A DNA stretch of 64,000 nucleotides from Branchiostoma lanceolatum (taxonomy: Eukaryota > Chordata > Leptocardii > Amphioxiformes > Branchiostomatidae). Position numbers and translations under genes: made by a program. Below are positions 24,901 through 35,078 of the stretch, one piece after another. The notes under the pieces were generated by a model, which was not told the DNA's origin, made no database searches, and saw only the letters and a program-made list of their open reading frames with translations. Each line of letters begins with the position of its first letter. Within the stretch, counting starts at the first letter, position 1. The stretch lies in contig NC_089738.1 of NCBI RefSeq assembly GCF_035083965.1, positions 12,240,734-12,304,733 on the forward strand, given 5' to 3'.

Positions 24901-25398
24901 AATATAGAATTGCGAAAGGTTTCCAGCAAAAAAGGGAACTAGACACCAAAAGAGAAGGGTAGTAACGCTGTATTTGGATATCATAAAAGTATTGATTTTC
25001 ATAGTAACCCTCGAACGCTTTCTAAAATAGGTAGATATATATTAGCTATGGTATTCGCCTGGCCACTACGTTTGCCATATTGTATTTACTTGAATAACTT
25101 TGACTTTCGATTGGTTAGCCATTCTTCAAATTTAGAAGTTGTTCACAAGAAAGAGCAGCCACTATAAAGCGGACAAAATCGTTGTATTTAGCTTGTACGT
25201 GTTTCTGTCTAGAACTGAATTCCATTAACTTGTTTCCCTTACTGTACTTAAGCGCTTAATATATATGAGCTAAAAAAAGGCAGTAACAGCCAACCGACCT
25301 TTCTTTCTTCGTTCTTCTGCTTCTTTTTCCTTCTGCCACATAATCTTGTACTCTTGACGCGTCTTCTCAACCCGGGTATTCTTGGCGTCGTCTTCCAT
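20770..25398 (-). CDS. Death-fold protein A, 5 coding exons, 186 aa
   Basis: Coding exons in transcript order: 25398-25299, 23902-23849, 22282-22194, 21659-21540, 20967-20770. All junctions are GT-AG and the total is 187 codons with stop. The N-terminus is charged and helical (VEKTRQEYKIMWQKEKEAEE). Residues of about 34-150 read as a death domain: SDGLSDYLRRNKN, then WYPMAIEMGLTPVDIGVI (compare the family pattern W..LA..LGL...DI..I), then LRRVLELWRYNM, then VLKKLGIEM. The tail is a charged helix rich in E, K and A, followed by a G/N-rich end. No caspase, kinase, TIR or membrane segment is present, so it is a stand-alone adaptor-like protein. Its closest relative in the window is death-fold gene B. 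The exact subfamily is uncertain. A possible 5' UTR exon has a donor near 25725 (GTAAGC on the minus strand). Confidence 0.82.
21771..21950. repeat. CTCA/CA microsatellite in an intron of death-fold gene A
   Basis: Runs of CTCA tetranucleotides flank a pure CA block. It creates spurious Ser/Thr/His/Leu frames on the plus strand. Confidence 0.95.
22505..22562 (-). ncRNA. Degenerate hammerhead-like motif (Penelope-type remnant)
   Basis: On the minus strand TTGAAGA (consensus CTGANGA, first base changed) is followed by stem II GAGAC/GTCTC, then GAAAGCTC with a palindromic AGCT in place of stem III, then CCC facing an upstream GGG. The arrangement matches the element-associated hammerheads, but one core base is lost. 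No coding remnant nearby. It lies in an intron of death-fold gene A. Confidence 0.45.
24098..24210. mobile_element. MITE fragment, GTCACATTCGTCGTACGA family, copy 1
   Basis: AAGACAGCTGA, then CACATGCACGACTA, then a stretch rich in CGTACGACGAT, and an end like GTATGCGACCAGGCC. It matches the right half of the element at 44416-44629 and, inverted, the one at 40554-40674. Confidence 0.65.
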
Positions 25399-25849
25399 GA
25401 TTCTTTCCTTCAAGAAAATAAAGACAAAATCTACCACTGGAATTACAGAAAGAACCTAACAAACACAGCCTCAAGTATCCGCAAAGTGGACATGGAAAAT
25501 GTTTATAATGGCCATTGGCATTAGCGAAAATCGGACACCGAAGACATAAAATCTATTCGTGGTCACATCAAGAGTTAAATATAGTCTGAAGCAGCGAATT
25601 TGTGTAACATGTAAACAAAGTATTTGCTCGACTATCTCTGATTGATACGTTAGCACCCGGACGTTTGGTAAACTTAGATGACAAGTCTCAGTAAATATCC
25701 AAAAGCTAAGCAACGCCGCTTACCCGACGACTGATCTGGCCTTGTCGGAAAAGCGCTCTCTTTGGACTAATGTTAAGCCGCATGCTTCGAACTTTCGTTC
25801 ATCACCGATCCTAATTGTATTACAAAAACCGGCCAATCAACGGTAGCTA

Positions 25850-28800
25850 TGGATTTGCTCATCCAATCAGCATGTAGCAAGGACTTCACCATAGAAATCC
25901 CAGGATCGCTTGACTGACAGGTCTTGTTTGTGGTGATGGCACAACACCGCCAACAATTTGCTGTCTTTTCTATCCTCCGGACAAATCCGGTCTAGATGGG
26001 AACGATGAACGATGATCTTCAAATCAATTCATCTCCCTGGTATGTCCTCCCGACATTTCTAAGCCTAGGCAATGGATTCCGAATTGTCAGGGCTCAACGG
26101 CGAACATACGCAGTAAACGAGTTGGATAGAATTTAAACGAGAAACTAGTCTTTCAGTTTGAACTAATCTCCTATTCACGATTGGTGTGTAATAATCGTTA
26201 GTAATTCTCGCATTTCTTGCAACATTAGCTTCCACGAAGGGAGATATTGTAATGATAGACAAAGGCTATGCATGACGAACCGTTATTAATTTTGTTTCAA
26301 TCAGGGACAAACGAATTGGACGGAAGAAAACCCGAAGTGTTGAATGGAACTAGGCAAGGAAAAAGTTTCAATCTTTTGCTTAATAGTCAGACCAAATCTG
26401 CACAGCAATTTCGTAGCCTGAGGTTGGCGTATCAAATATCTGATAACAAGGCCACACAAAAATACCCTTCGTTTGATTGAAGACGGACCTAACTCGAAAT
26501 GCAAGTTTGTTTCCCGACGTCTGAACCACGACTTGAATTCTCAGAAGAACCTAACGTACTAGTTACAAAAGCTAAGCAACATTTCTGTACACCTTAACGT
26601 CTTTTTTTCAAATTCTTATGTAACCCGAAATTAAACATATAAATCTTTCGAGACACAATTTTGTTATCATATGCCGATGGAAATTTCTGAAAGGGGGATT
26701 CAAACCTGTTAAGTTCAATGATGAGAAAACAGACGATATGCACAGTATTTACAGGTTCATTGTACAGGGGATGTTCCTGTTGCCGTTCTTTTTCGACACG
26801 TACAATTCAACGAACTGCTGATCACGGCTTAACGTCCCAACCTTCCTGAAGATCATACGATAAAGAAGTCTTGACAAATATCCTCGGGGTAAAACATGTA
26901 TTCGTCGAACTTCACTGGCATACGTCCCTTCCGTATCTAAAGCAGAGACCCCGGCTAAGTATATTAATAGATACCTACCAACTGTCATTAACCCACTTAA
27001 AAAGACATTACGTACCTGATACGACTGTCGGGTCTGGTTAACGAGGCTGTTTATGAGGCAGGCCACCAAGTGACAGAATATCACTGTCTTTTATAGCCCC
27101 GGATTTAGGCGGTATTATAATATAATATCCTTGTTTATATTTTTCCCACCGGGGCAGAATTCGCAAGTCCCGAAGAAGAATTCCACAGACTTGTTTGAAA
27201 ATAACGATGCTTACATCAGCTGTTGCTTTTCATAGTTGGGAAGACTACACGACGTTCTAGAAAATCCTCTTTTTTAGAGAGCTTAACTCGGCGAATCATG
27301 TCTAACCGCAGTATGTGAGTTGTCGACTGATGATGATGACGATGATGAGTGGATGGGTATAGGAAAATTAGTGTTGTGTTTCTTAAAAAGTAAGTTGGTA
27401 GGTAGGGATTCCATTTTTTGAAAATAGATTTCCGCCGAGGTGATCAAACAAACAAAGTTTAATAATGTAAAATTGGAATGCATCAGGACACTGGTATTTT
27501 GATTATAGAGATATACATTGTACAAGCACAAGTATATTGATGAACTGGTCAAAGAAGTATACACTGTTGCTACACATCCTTACATCAACTGCCCAAATCT
27601 ATAAACCGTGTGTGAAAAACAAACAAACAAACACAGGAAGTCTGTAAGAAAATTTGCAAGACTACTTACCTGAATTTTTTTCAACACTCAGATGTCATAT
27701 CGAAAAGCTAATGTCCCTTGCCAGCGGTCGATCCAGAAAAGGGCAGATTTTTGCTTGTGTCTGCATCTGTATCTGTATAGTCGGTATAACTTCCCTTCGG
27801 CGTAACACACCAGCTTGAAGGGTCGGTCGGATAACTGGTAACATTTCTTCCTAAGCCTTATGCGAACTTTTACACCACTATTGATGTGGTATCAAAGGAC
27901 ATTCCTCGCTTTGAACTCTTACACCAACGCTCGCGACCGCCGTCATGAATTTCCCGGCCAACAAGTGACGAATGTAAGATACTCAGACTCGTGTTCCTAA
28001 GGTCAAGTTCTTGGCTTAAGGCTAAAGTAAGAACATTTTAGGTATGGCATCAGCGAGCGCTTTGATTGAAGTATGATTTAAAAAGATATGTAGGTATGTA
28101 AACATTTTGTTCCCTTCCGGGGATTGTCGGATAGAGAATACCAAAAATGGAAAATATGTCGTGTGAAAGACTGGTAGCAGCCTCATATATGTACATTTGC
28201 TAAGTTGGAGACCACAGTTCAAGTCAGGACATGTCAGTTGGGGCCCATCATCTTTCGGAAGGGACGTAAAATGGGGTACGCTGTTCGAGCCGGCGGTGCC
28301 TCGAGCACGTTGAAGGTGAAGGACTAGCAACTCCTAGTAAATATATACCCTGCTGCTGAAACAGCTATGTGACATTAGGTACTACATGAGTCTGAACGAT
28401 AGTCTTAAGTGTATTTGTAAGTGACACAAGTGAAGTAGCCATGAGTGCAGTTTTAAAAGCGAAACTAGTTTGGTGTTGTCGGTAAATGATACTAGGCTTT
28501 ACACACTAGTATTACTTTGTACACTTCTTAAATATAGGAATAAAAGACTAGTTGTTCTCTGTGATAACATGTTTTGTCGCTTCAGTTCTTGTTACAACGT
28601 TTATGGTCTCTAATTTGAAACTTTAGTTATCTTGCTTTTTTTACCCATCGTTTTCGCGCCCTCGCATTAGATTTAGCAGAAGCTCCATCCATAAAATCTC
28701 CTTGCTTTGGCCTACGTACAGCTACAGACACGCATTTTAATTTGACGTCTTTATGATGTGGAAAGCATCTTTAATGGTGGTATATTCATTACACCGACAT

Positions 28801-29640
28801 ACATATCTATCTAACGTATGCCCTACTTTATATTCTTAGTCTTCGAGAATTGGTGATAAAGTTTTAAGCGATGGACGATAAAAATTTCCAACCAAAAATA
28901 GCCAAAAAGCTTAACCGAACTCTATTTGATGATATATGATACACTGTATACAGGCAAGTAAAAATATAGATAAAATCCTGGCTTACTGAAGTCCTATATT
29001 GGTGATACGTGATATATTGTAGATGTATAAACAAAGCTGCTCAGGCGCCCTCTGTTACATTTTTAGTCTTCGGTGACCACTGCCAAAATATAAACATGTC
29101 GACAAGCAAAAACAATGGGATATGAATAGATATAAGGTTTAACAGGCTCAGTTTGATTATGTATACAAGCATACATACTTATCATTCGCTGCAATTTTAC
29201 GGTGGATGAATTTGATATTTGCTGGTGACGTTTTGAATTTGGTTGATATCGGGTTCAAAACACACGCTCAACAACATCAGGTGCAAATGGCAGGCATTTG
29301 TAAACAATCAGTGCCGGAGTGTGTCGGAAATAGCCTCTTAGCCTTTAGGGATATCAAATCATAGACACTTCCACTGTTGGAAAATGGGCATATTTTGTTT
29401 ACCAAGATCTGTATCTGTAAAGCCGGTATAACCGTCCTACGGCGTAACACACCGACACAATGAACACTTATTCATGCAGGCACGCGGCGCTGCAGCAGCT
29501 GGTTATGTTGCCCTGAAGGACCTGTCACACCTAACCTTTTAACATCTAGCTGTAAGTAGCAATCATGATCATACGATACCGTTTAATTCCTGTATAGTTC
29601 TGATTGAAAAATGTACCAGCAGAAATCTGTACTCCGCTTG
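25850..29640. other. Intergenic region without recognisable exons
   Basis: Several 60-110 codon open frames exist (for example minus-strand 26749-27084 and 28022-28330), but none shows a family motif or plausible splice partners. It contains partial SINE-like copies at 27760-27835 and 29408-29556. About 28140-28330 may be another decayed interspersed repeat. Confidence 0.4.
29408..29556 (+). repeat. SINE-like dispersed repeat, copy 3
   Basis: ATCTGTAAAGCCGGTATAAC, ACGGCGTAACACACCGA, GGCACGCGGCGCTGCAGCAG and GACCTGTCACACCTAACC. This is the best preserved copy in the window. The partial copy at 27760-27835 shares only the first two motifs. Confidence 0.6.
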
Positions 29641-29651
29641 CCCCCTGAAAA

Positions 29652-29930
29652 ATGCTACTATCTATAGCGACACGTTATCTCCCAAATTGTGAAGGAGAAA
29701 TAAAAAAGTATGGAACATTTGACATCAAAGAGAATAAGCTTGAAGAATTTAATTTCAAAATACCACATAAGATACTTCCTTGTGAATTTTTACTAAATAG
29801 ATGGAGAATTGTTAGCAATGCCGGGATTACTTACAGTCCCGTATGTGGTATATGTAACAAATGTGAAAACCACATACATATGTTTATCAAGTGTAAACGA
29901 TTAATAGGGCATATTTTGGGGAAAAAATGA
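29652..29930 (+). pseudogene. Fragment of a non-LTR (LINE-type) reverse transcriptase C-terminus
   Basis: The 92-codon frame carries the arrangement typical of the region after a LINE reverse transcriptase: CEFLLNRWRIV, then a zinc-binding CGICNKCENHIHMFIKC. I know this from the zf-RVT type domain (CxxC followed by HxxxxC). The rest of the polymerase is absent and no endonuclease is seen, so it is a short relic. Confidence 0.6.
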
Positions 29931-30069
29931 AGACGGAATTTTTGTAAGAGGCATAGATACAGACATTTAGGCAACACATGAATTAGACATCACCAAATTT
30001 ATGTGACTTTGGAATAAAGACCATGGCTAATGGACGATGAGAGATGTTAAAAATAGTAAAAAAACAAAA

Positions 30070-30098
30070 CAATACCTCCATTTTTCATTGAGGTATTG
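30070..30098. repeat. Hairpin end of a dispersed repeat
   Basis: AATACCTCCATTTTTCATTG plus AGGTATT forms a short perfect hairpin. Related hairpins occur at 42862-42884 and 52487-52513. Probably the terminus of a decayed interspersed element. Confidence 0.45.
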
Positions 30099-30135
30099 AT
30101 TTGCCATTGGAGTTTGGCCACCATCATAAGGAGCA

Positions 30136-30141
30136 TTTATT
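30136..30141 (-). terminator. Polyadenylation signal (AATAAA on minus strand) of the HNMT-like gene
   Basis: TTTATT on the plus strand, 125 bp beyond the TAA stop codon of the methyltransferase. Confidence 0.55.
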
Positions 30142-30265
30142 TTCCCTTTCCGCGGGCTCAAACCCCTAAGCCCAAATCTTCACCTTTTTTTTGCCAAATT
30201 CTAGCGGAGCGTTATTCATGTTCTGATGAAATAAACTAAATTCAAATCATCCCACCCAAGCCTGC

Positions 30266-30794
30266 TTACTTTTCTTCCGTGTCATTTTTGTTGGCAACGA
30301 TAACTTCAGTGATTAATGGGAAAATGATCTTATCACCAACCACTGTCGAATTACGCCGGATATGCTGCAGGGCCGTTGATTTGATTTCTGGCTGATCGGC
30401 TACGTGAGATGTCTTGGTCATGAAGTCGAGAATCAGATTTCCCGCTTCCGAGTGTTCCTTGAAACACTCCGCGAGATTCAGACTCATTTCCTTCACGGAA
30501 GTGACGTAGCTGATGTCCCTTGCGTCAAGCCACTGCCTGACGTCACCGGACGTGCGAAATTCCGTCTTCAAGCGGTCACCTTGGCCGAAATCATCCCACA
30601 ACTTGTACCACAGCTTCCCAAATGGACTTTCATCTGAGGGAATACACAACATGTTGCAATTGTGAGTGTGTAGGACGTCCGGTTTTCTAATTAAAAATTA
30701 AAGAACTGTACTGTTCATCTACTTTATTTCCTGATGAAATTTGGATAAGTTTACAGAAAAACATCCATATATCTATGGATTATGGAAATGACCT

Positions 30795-30874
<80 letters not shown>

Positions 30875-32626
30875 GCACACACATACATACATACATACAT
30901 ACACACATACACACACCGTGACATACACATGAAAATATAAACTTCTTGGCGAAGGTAACAAACAGTCAAACAAACAAGCAAACAAACAATCAAACACTGA
31001 CACACAGCCTCGAAGTCATAACCTTCTTGGCGAGGGTACGTAATTTACCTGACACCATGGCGACCATCATGTGGCCACCATCTGCCAGCTGTTCCCACAT
31101 GTTCCGCATGGTGGCGTCAAGGTCTTCCACAAGGGTCAGAAGGTGTATGGCATGGATAAGGTGGAACTTCGTGTCTTCCTTTGTCTGGAAATACTCTTCT
31201 GCTGTCTGCTGGCGCCAGTCGAACTTCACAGCACTGAGACTCGTGTCTCCACGCACGAGTGCCTGAGTGTATAGATTCGCAGTTTTACGGTCCTGTTGGG
31301 TTACTTTGACTGCCCAAGGCTTTTGATTTTAAACATTCTTTTACCGCCTTGGACTGCCTCAGGCATGTGTCATTAAAAAGGCAAGTTAAAGGCACCTAGT
31401 AAACAAATCAGGCCAGTGTCCTTGGCCTTACACGGATATCTCACATGGCCACTCCTGTTGGCAACTGTTTGCGAAAGACATTAGGAAAATGGTTGCAAAG
31501 GGCATTTAACAATCGGCTCAAATTTGTCGCAAATCAAGTGGGCGCCGATTTGTCGCCTAAAATGGCGAAGAATGTAAACTAGACGTTGATATGCGCGATC
31601 ACTGCAAATCTCTTTATGATGAATTTTAATCATTGTAAATTTGGCTTTTACTTCAGTGGCAAAACTGCGATTTCCAATAAAGTTATCTTGTATCTAATTT
31701 GGGGCCGAAATGTGACATTCCGGCCTCGGCTATTTGGTTTTTAGAGGTCACGTGTTTCAACCGTGCGTCGCACGTCAGTGTGACCTCGAGGGAAAATCGG
31801 CGAAAAAGTCGCAAATTTGCCGCAATACTTTGTCGCCAACAGGCGCAGCCTTGAGATACCCCCTTCGCCCACCAGTGCCTCAGGAATTACACTAATGTTG
31901 GTATTGATAACACTAGAATGCTGTAATGCTAATGTGATTACTATATATACACACTATTCATACCCTATTACTGCAAAATGAAAACGAGACTCCATAGAAA
32001 GAAATACATAAAGCACAGTCAAGTTTCGAGCAAAATGACATAATTATCAGGATTTCTGTCTATGATATGATGATATATGCTATAACCACCTTGTATCGCT
32101 CCATCAGTTCCTCCGATGGCTCTATCACCCTGTTGTACACGCTGCTGTGGCGTTGTAGGAGACTCCTTAGAATTACGCTGTCAACCTCTCCTACAAAATA
32201 TAGAGCGATTGAAGAACATTGACATTGCTGGAAATGAACCGTAAAGTTGACGTACATAGGAATCTCACTTTGGGGTGATACAAGTTTCCTAGGTCGCAAT
32301 CACTGTGCCTGATGATAAAGTAGCACAGGCTACTTAGGTGGTGGTTGTTTATGGATGATGAGAGATGATATCCTTGTTTATCTTGAATATGTAACAGCTA
32401 CTACATAACGTCATGAGGTCATCATTACGGTGGCCTCCCCTGATCCACTCCCTATCCCCAACACACACAGGTCGGCTCCCGGCTCACAGCGGAGAGTGTT
32501 TGGAGCCGTGGATTCATATGAGTGGTAGAAGCTGTCTATGCTCGTCTCCATCGCGCCCACAAACGACCCATATGCAGCCAAAAACCGTTCAAATGAGTGT
32601 TTGATTAGCCCGCCCCCGACCTTCAT
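30266..32626 (-). CDS. Histamine N-methyltransferase-like protein, 4 coding exons, 291 aa
   Basis: Coding exons in transcript order: 32626-32429, 32185-32090, 31262-31049, 30633-30266. The junctions are GT-AG, phases agree, and the 291-aa length is almost that of vertebrate HNMT (292 aa). It is a cytosolic SAM-dependent small-molecule methyltransferase. The SAM-binding motif I VLGIGSGSGE (about residues 54-63) is followed by VIEPSEELMERYK, equivalent to the VEPSAEQIAKYK region of HNMT. Later come VKFDW, FHLIHAIHLLTLVEDLDATM and MVAMVS. The acceptor of exon 2 was chosen as AG|GTTGAC because it alone keeps the phase. Vertebrate HNMT methylates the histamine imidazole. Substrate residues were not checked, and amphioxus has many paralogues, so the substrate is uncertain. 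An upstream acceptor at 32632 implies a 5' UTR exon not located here. Confidence 0.9.
30795..30915. repeat. CT then CA compound microsatellite
   Basis: A CT run passes into a long CA run and ends with CATA repeats. It lies in the last intron of the HNMT-like gene and generates spurious Cys-Val frames on the minus strand. Confidence 0.95.
31440..31860. repeat. Dispersed element with TTGGCAAC-like ends, copy 1
   Basis: Shares with 33240-33580 the blocks TTTCCAATA, TTGTACCTGATTTGG-like, GGGGCCGAAATGTGACATTC, CGCACGTCAGTGTGAC and a GTCGCAAATTTGCCGCAA-like segment. The ends (CCTGTTGGCAACTG and GTCGCCAACAGGCG) are partly inverted, which suggests a non-autonomous DNA transposon. No coding capacity. 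Confidence 0.6.
32262..32345. repeat. Short dispersed repeat (about 85 bp) with AGTGATACAAGTT start
   Basis: GGTGATACAAGTTTCCTAGG, then TCACTGTGCCTGATGATAAA, then TACTTAGGTGGTGG. Copies are found at 36745-36850 and, inverted, at 50512-50602. The small size and the 'TAGGTGGCGATT' end suggest a short MITE. Confidence 0.55.
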
Positions 32627-33239
32627 CGTTCCTGTACGGATGTAATGTAATCATTAGCTTGATGTTTCATATTCAACTAAGAGACCGTGTTTAAAATGCG
32701 TCCTTTAACCGAAGGATAGTGTTGTCTTTTCCGGAGATGATATTGACACCAGTGCTTAGGGGCAAACCTGTTATGTACCTGTTGCTACAGAACAGCGAAA
32801 ATACTGATATCTTGTTTTTATTGTCATTTATATGTACGAGAGAGAGAGTGAGGGAGAGAGACAGAGACAGAGAGACACAGAATACTGCACAACAATGATT
32901 TTCTGCCATGTCCAGTTTGACGGGACAAGGTCGACATGGTGACACCGAGGACACGCCACGTCAGCTCCCGACTCACACAAGATAGTCTCTGAGACCTTAG
33001 ATCCGTAAAACTACTAGGCTCGTTATAACATGCATATTCAAGTTCGAATGAGTTGCTTATTCAAATTTTTGTCTTAGGTAAAGTTTGCGGCTGAAATGTC
33101 CATACCTGCCATGACGGTGCCCTTGTGTCCAGGTGTAGTGTACCTTGCCACGTAAGCCGGGTAAGCCACGCCTCTTCGTTAAGTATTTGAGCGGGCATCT
33201 CAGGTCACTGGACTGTACCAAGTTACGCCAGGCATGCGC

Positions 33240-33580
33240 TTTCGCAAAGTGGCCCAACCGGCGCCAATATGTCGCCTAGAATTGCGAATTTCATTAAAAC
33301 GTAAAACTCGCCATTCGCCAAATTTTCATCAAAGCCAATTGGTTTTTGAGTTAATGACCACAGTTCAATTTCCAATATAAAAAAACAACACATCTTGTAC
33401 CTGATTTGGAGCCATAACTGGGTATGTCAGATCCGTTCTCGCCCATTTTGTTGGTAGAGGGTATTTTACCCGTGCGTGCACGTCAGTGTGACTGCAGGAG
33501 CAGATTAGTCAAATTTTCGAAGTTGGCGCAATTTTGCGCAGTTCAACTACATCTTTATTGTGTTGGGCAACTGTTAATTA
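33240..33580. repeat. Dispersed element with TTGGCAAC-like ends, copy 2
   Basis: A diverged second copy of the 31440-31860 element in the same orientation. It holds GCGCCAATATGTCGCCTA, CAATTTCCAATA and TGCACGTCAGTGTGACTG in the same order. The two copies lie on either side of the first exons of the HNMT-like gene. Confidence 0.6.
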
Positions 33581-34879
33581 TACTGTAAGCGCACACTGGT
33601 AAAAACGCACCGATCTATAATGATGATGAAGTCAACTGAAAACGTCTCAAGGCTATCGAGATCATTATCAACGTCAGCAAATGTTTTGACTGAAGGATAG
33701 AACAAGTCTAAGTCATTGCTAAAGCGGAATTTAAAGGTCCGCTTTAGACTGACAAGAGTGTCGTGCGACTATTGATCATCGTGAGTGACGGTTGTCTTTA
33801 GACACAGGTTGTCTAGAAGAAGAACACCAACGTTAACGATGTTCTTTTCTTAGTCATAGCTCATCACACAGTAAACTCTTTTTAAAACCGCTAGGGGACG
33901 CTATTGGTCTAAGACGCGACGCCAATCCATTCTTATTGAACTCGTCTTTTATTGGGACATCATAAAACCTTATTCAAAGAAATGGCAACTGACGAACATT
34001 GTAAACTACATTTACATTAAACCACGTTTAGAGGTCTATTAAGTTAATACAATAAAAATAAGTTAATCACAAGTCATGCCAATTACTGAATTTACGTGAT
34101 TCTAAAACAATATTTCATAGTAGATATGTCACGAGATAGCATGTGAAATAGTATACAACAATGTGTACAATTATGTTAAGCTTCCGTTATTCATATATGT
34201 TAGATATTTCAAAAAAGTTTATATTTTCATAAGAAACATTCCGTTGATAATATATTTCTACATGAGGTCATCGATATACTAATCTGAAAATAATATCTAC
34301 ATTACAACTTTGAATACAACATCTATAAATTTAGTATGTTGAGAAAGGAGTTGCTAAAGTAACTGATAATAAAGATAGCCTGTGATATGTTGTTAAACGG
34401 ATAGGAATATTTCTTGAAAATAGACATATCTTTTATCCAACTACTCTACTTGACAGATGAGAGGTTCTTTGAAAAGTCTAGCCGTCTTTCTATAACGGCT
34501 TTTGATAGTTAGAAGAGCTCCACATCCGCTTATATCCTGTGCATATATTTTTATCATTATTTTTTAGGCACATACTGACTTGGTTATATAAACGACATCC
34601 ACAAGCGCATCAAACCAGACCAAACCAAACATTTCTTCGTACTGTAAATCGAACAAAGACGCTGCTAACGTTACAACTTGAGCAAATATATGACGCAAAT
34701 TGCAAAAACAAATTTATCGGAAAACGGATACGAATGAGTCTTTCAGAATCAAAGAAGTAGATGTGAAAGAACGAAAATAAGGATTTCGTTGTCTGGTTTA
34801 CCATGTTCTGTGCGTTCAGTCATTTGTCTAACTTTTCCAACCACGTAGATCTCACAATGAAGGCAAATTTTTGCTCAAC

Positions 34880-34966
34880 TTTTTTACGCACGCTCGCATC
34901 AGTGCTGCCTTTCAATGCACCATGGTACCAAGAGGATGGCATCCATACAATCGAATCAAGGCTAAA
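34880..34966 (+). repeat. Lone dispersed relative of the satellite unit
   Basis: GCACGCTCGCATCAG and GGATGGCATCCATACAAT with a following AATCAAGG match in order and spacing the conserved part of the satellite monomer (CACTCTCGCATCAG and GGATGTCATCCATACAAT). No 12-bp sub-repeats follow here. Confidence 0.65.
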
Positions 34967-35078
34967 AGAACAACTCTAAGTTAACGGCCACTTAGACCTA
35001 AATGACGACGTTGACATAGACGAGAGGGTAGAAATGATGAAGATAAAGATAGTTGACATTGACATGTAAATCATGTAT

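Noticed and set aside
26749-27084. 111-codon minus-strand ORF
   Set aside because: No motif, no plausible splice sites and no neighbour exons. The length is within chance for AT-rich DNA with this many frames.
32090-32190. Acceptor GTAG|GAGAGG for exon 2 of the HNMT-like gene
   Set aside because: It breaks the reading phase from the only good donor of exon 1 (GTAATG). The acceptor five bases further in (GAGAG|GTTGAC) keeps frame and family alignment.
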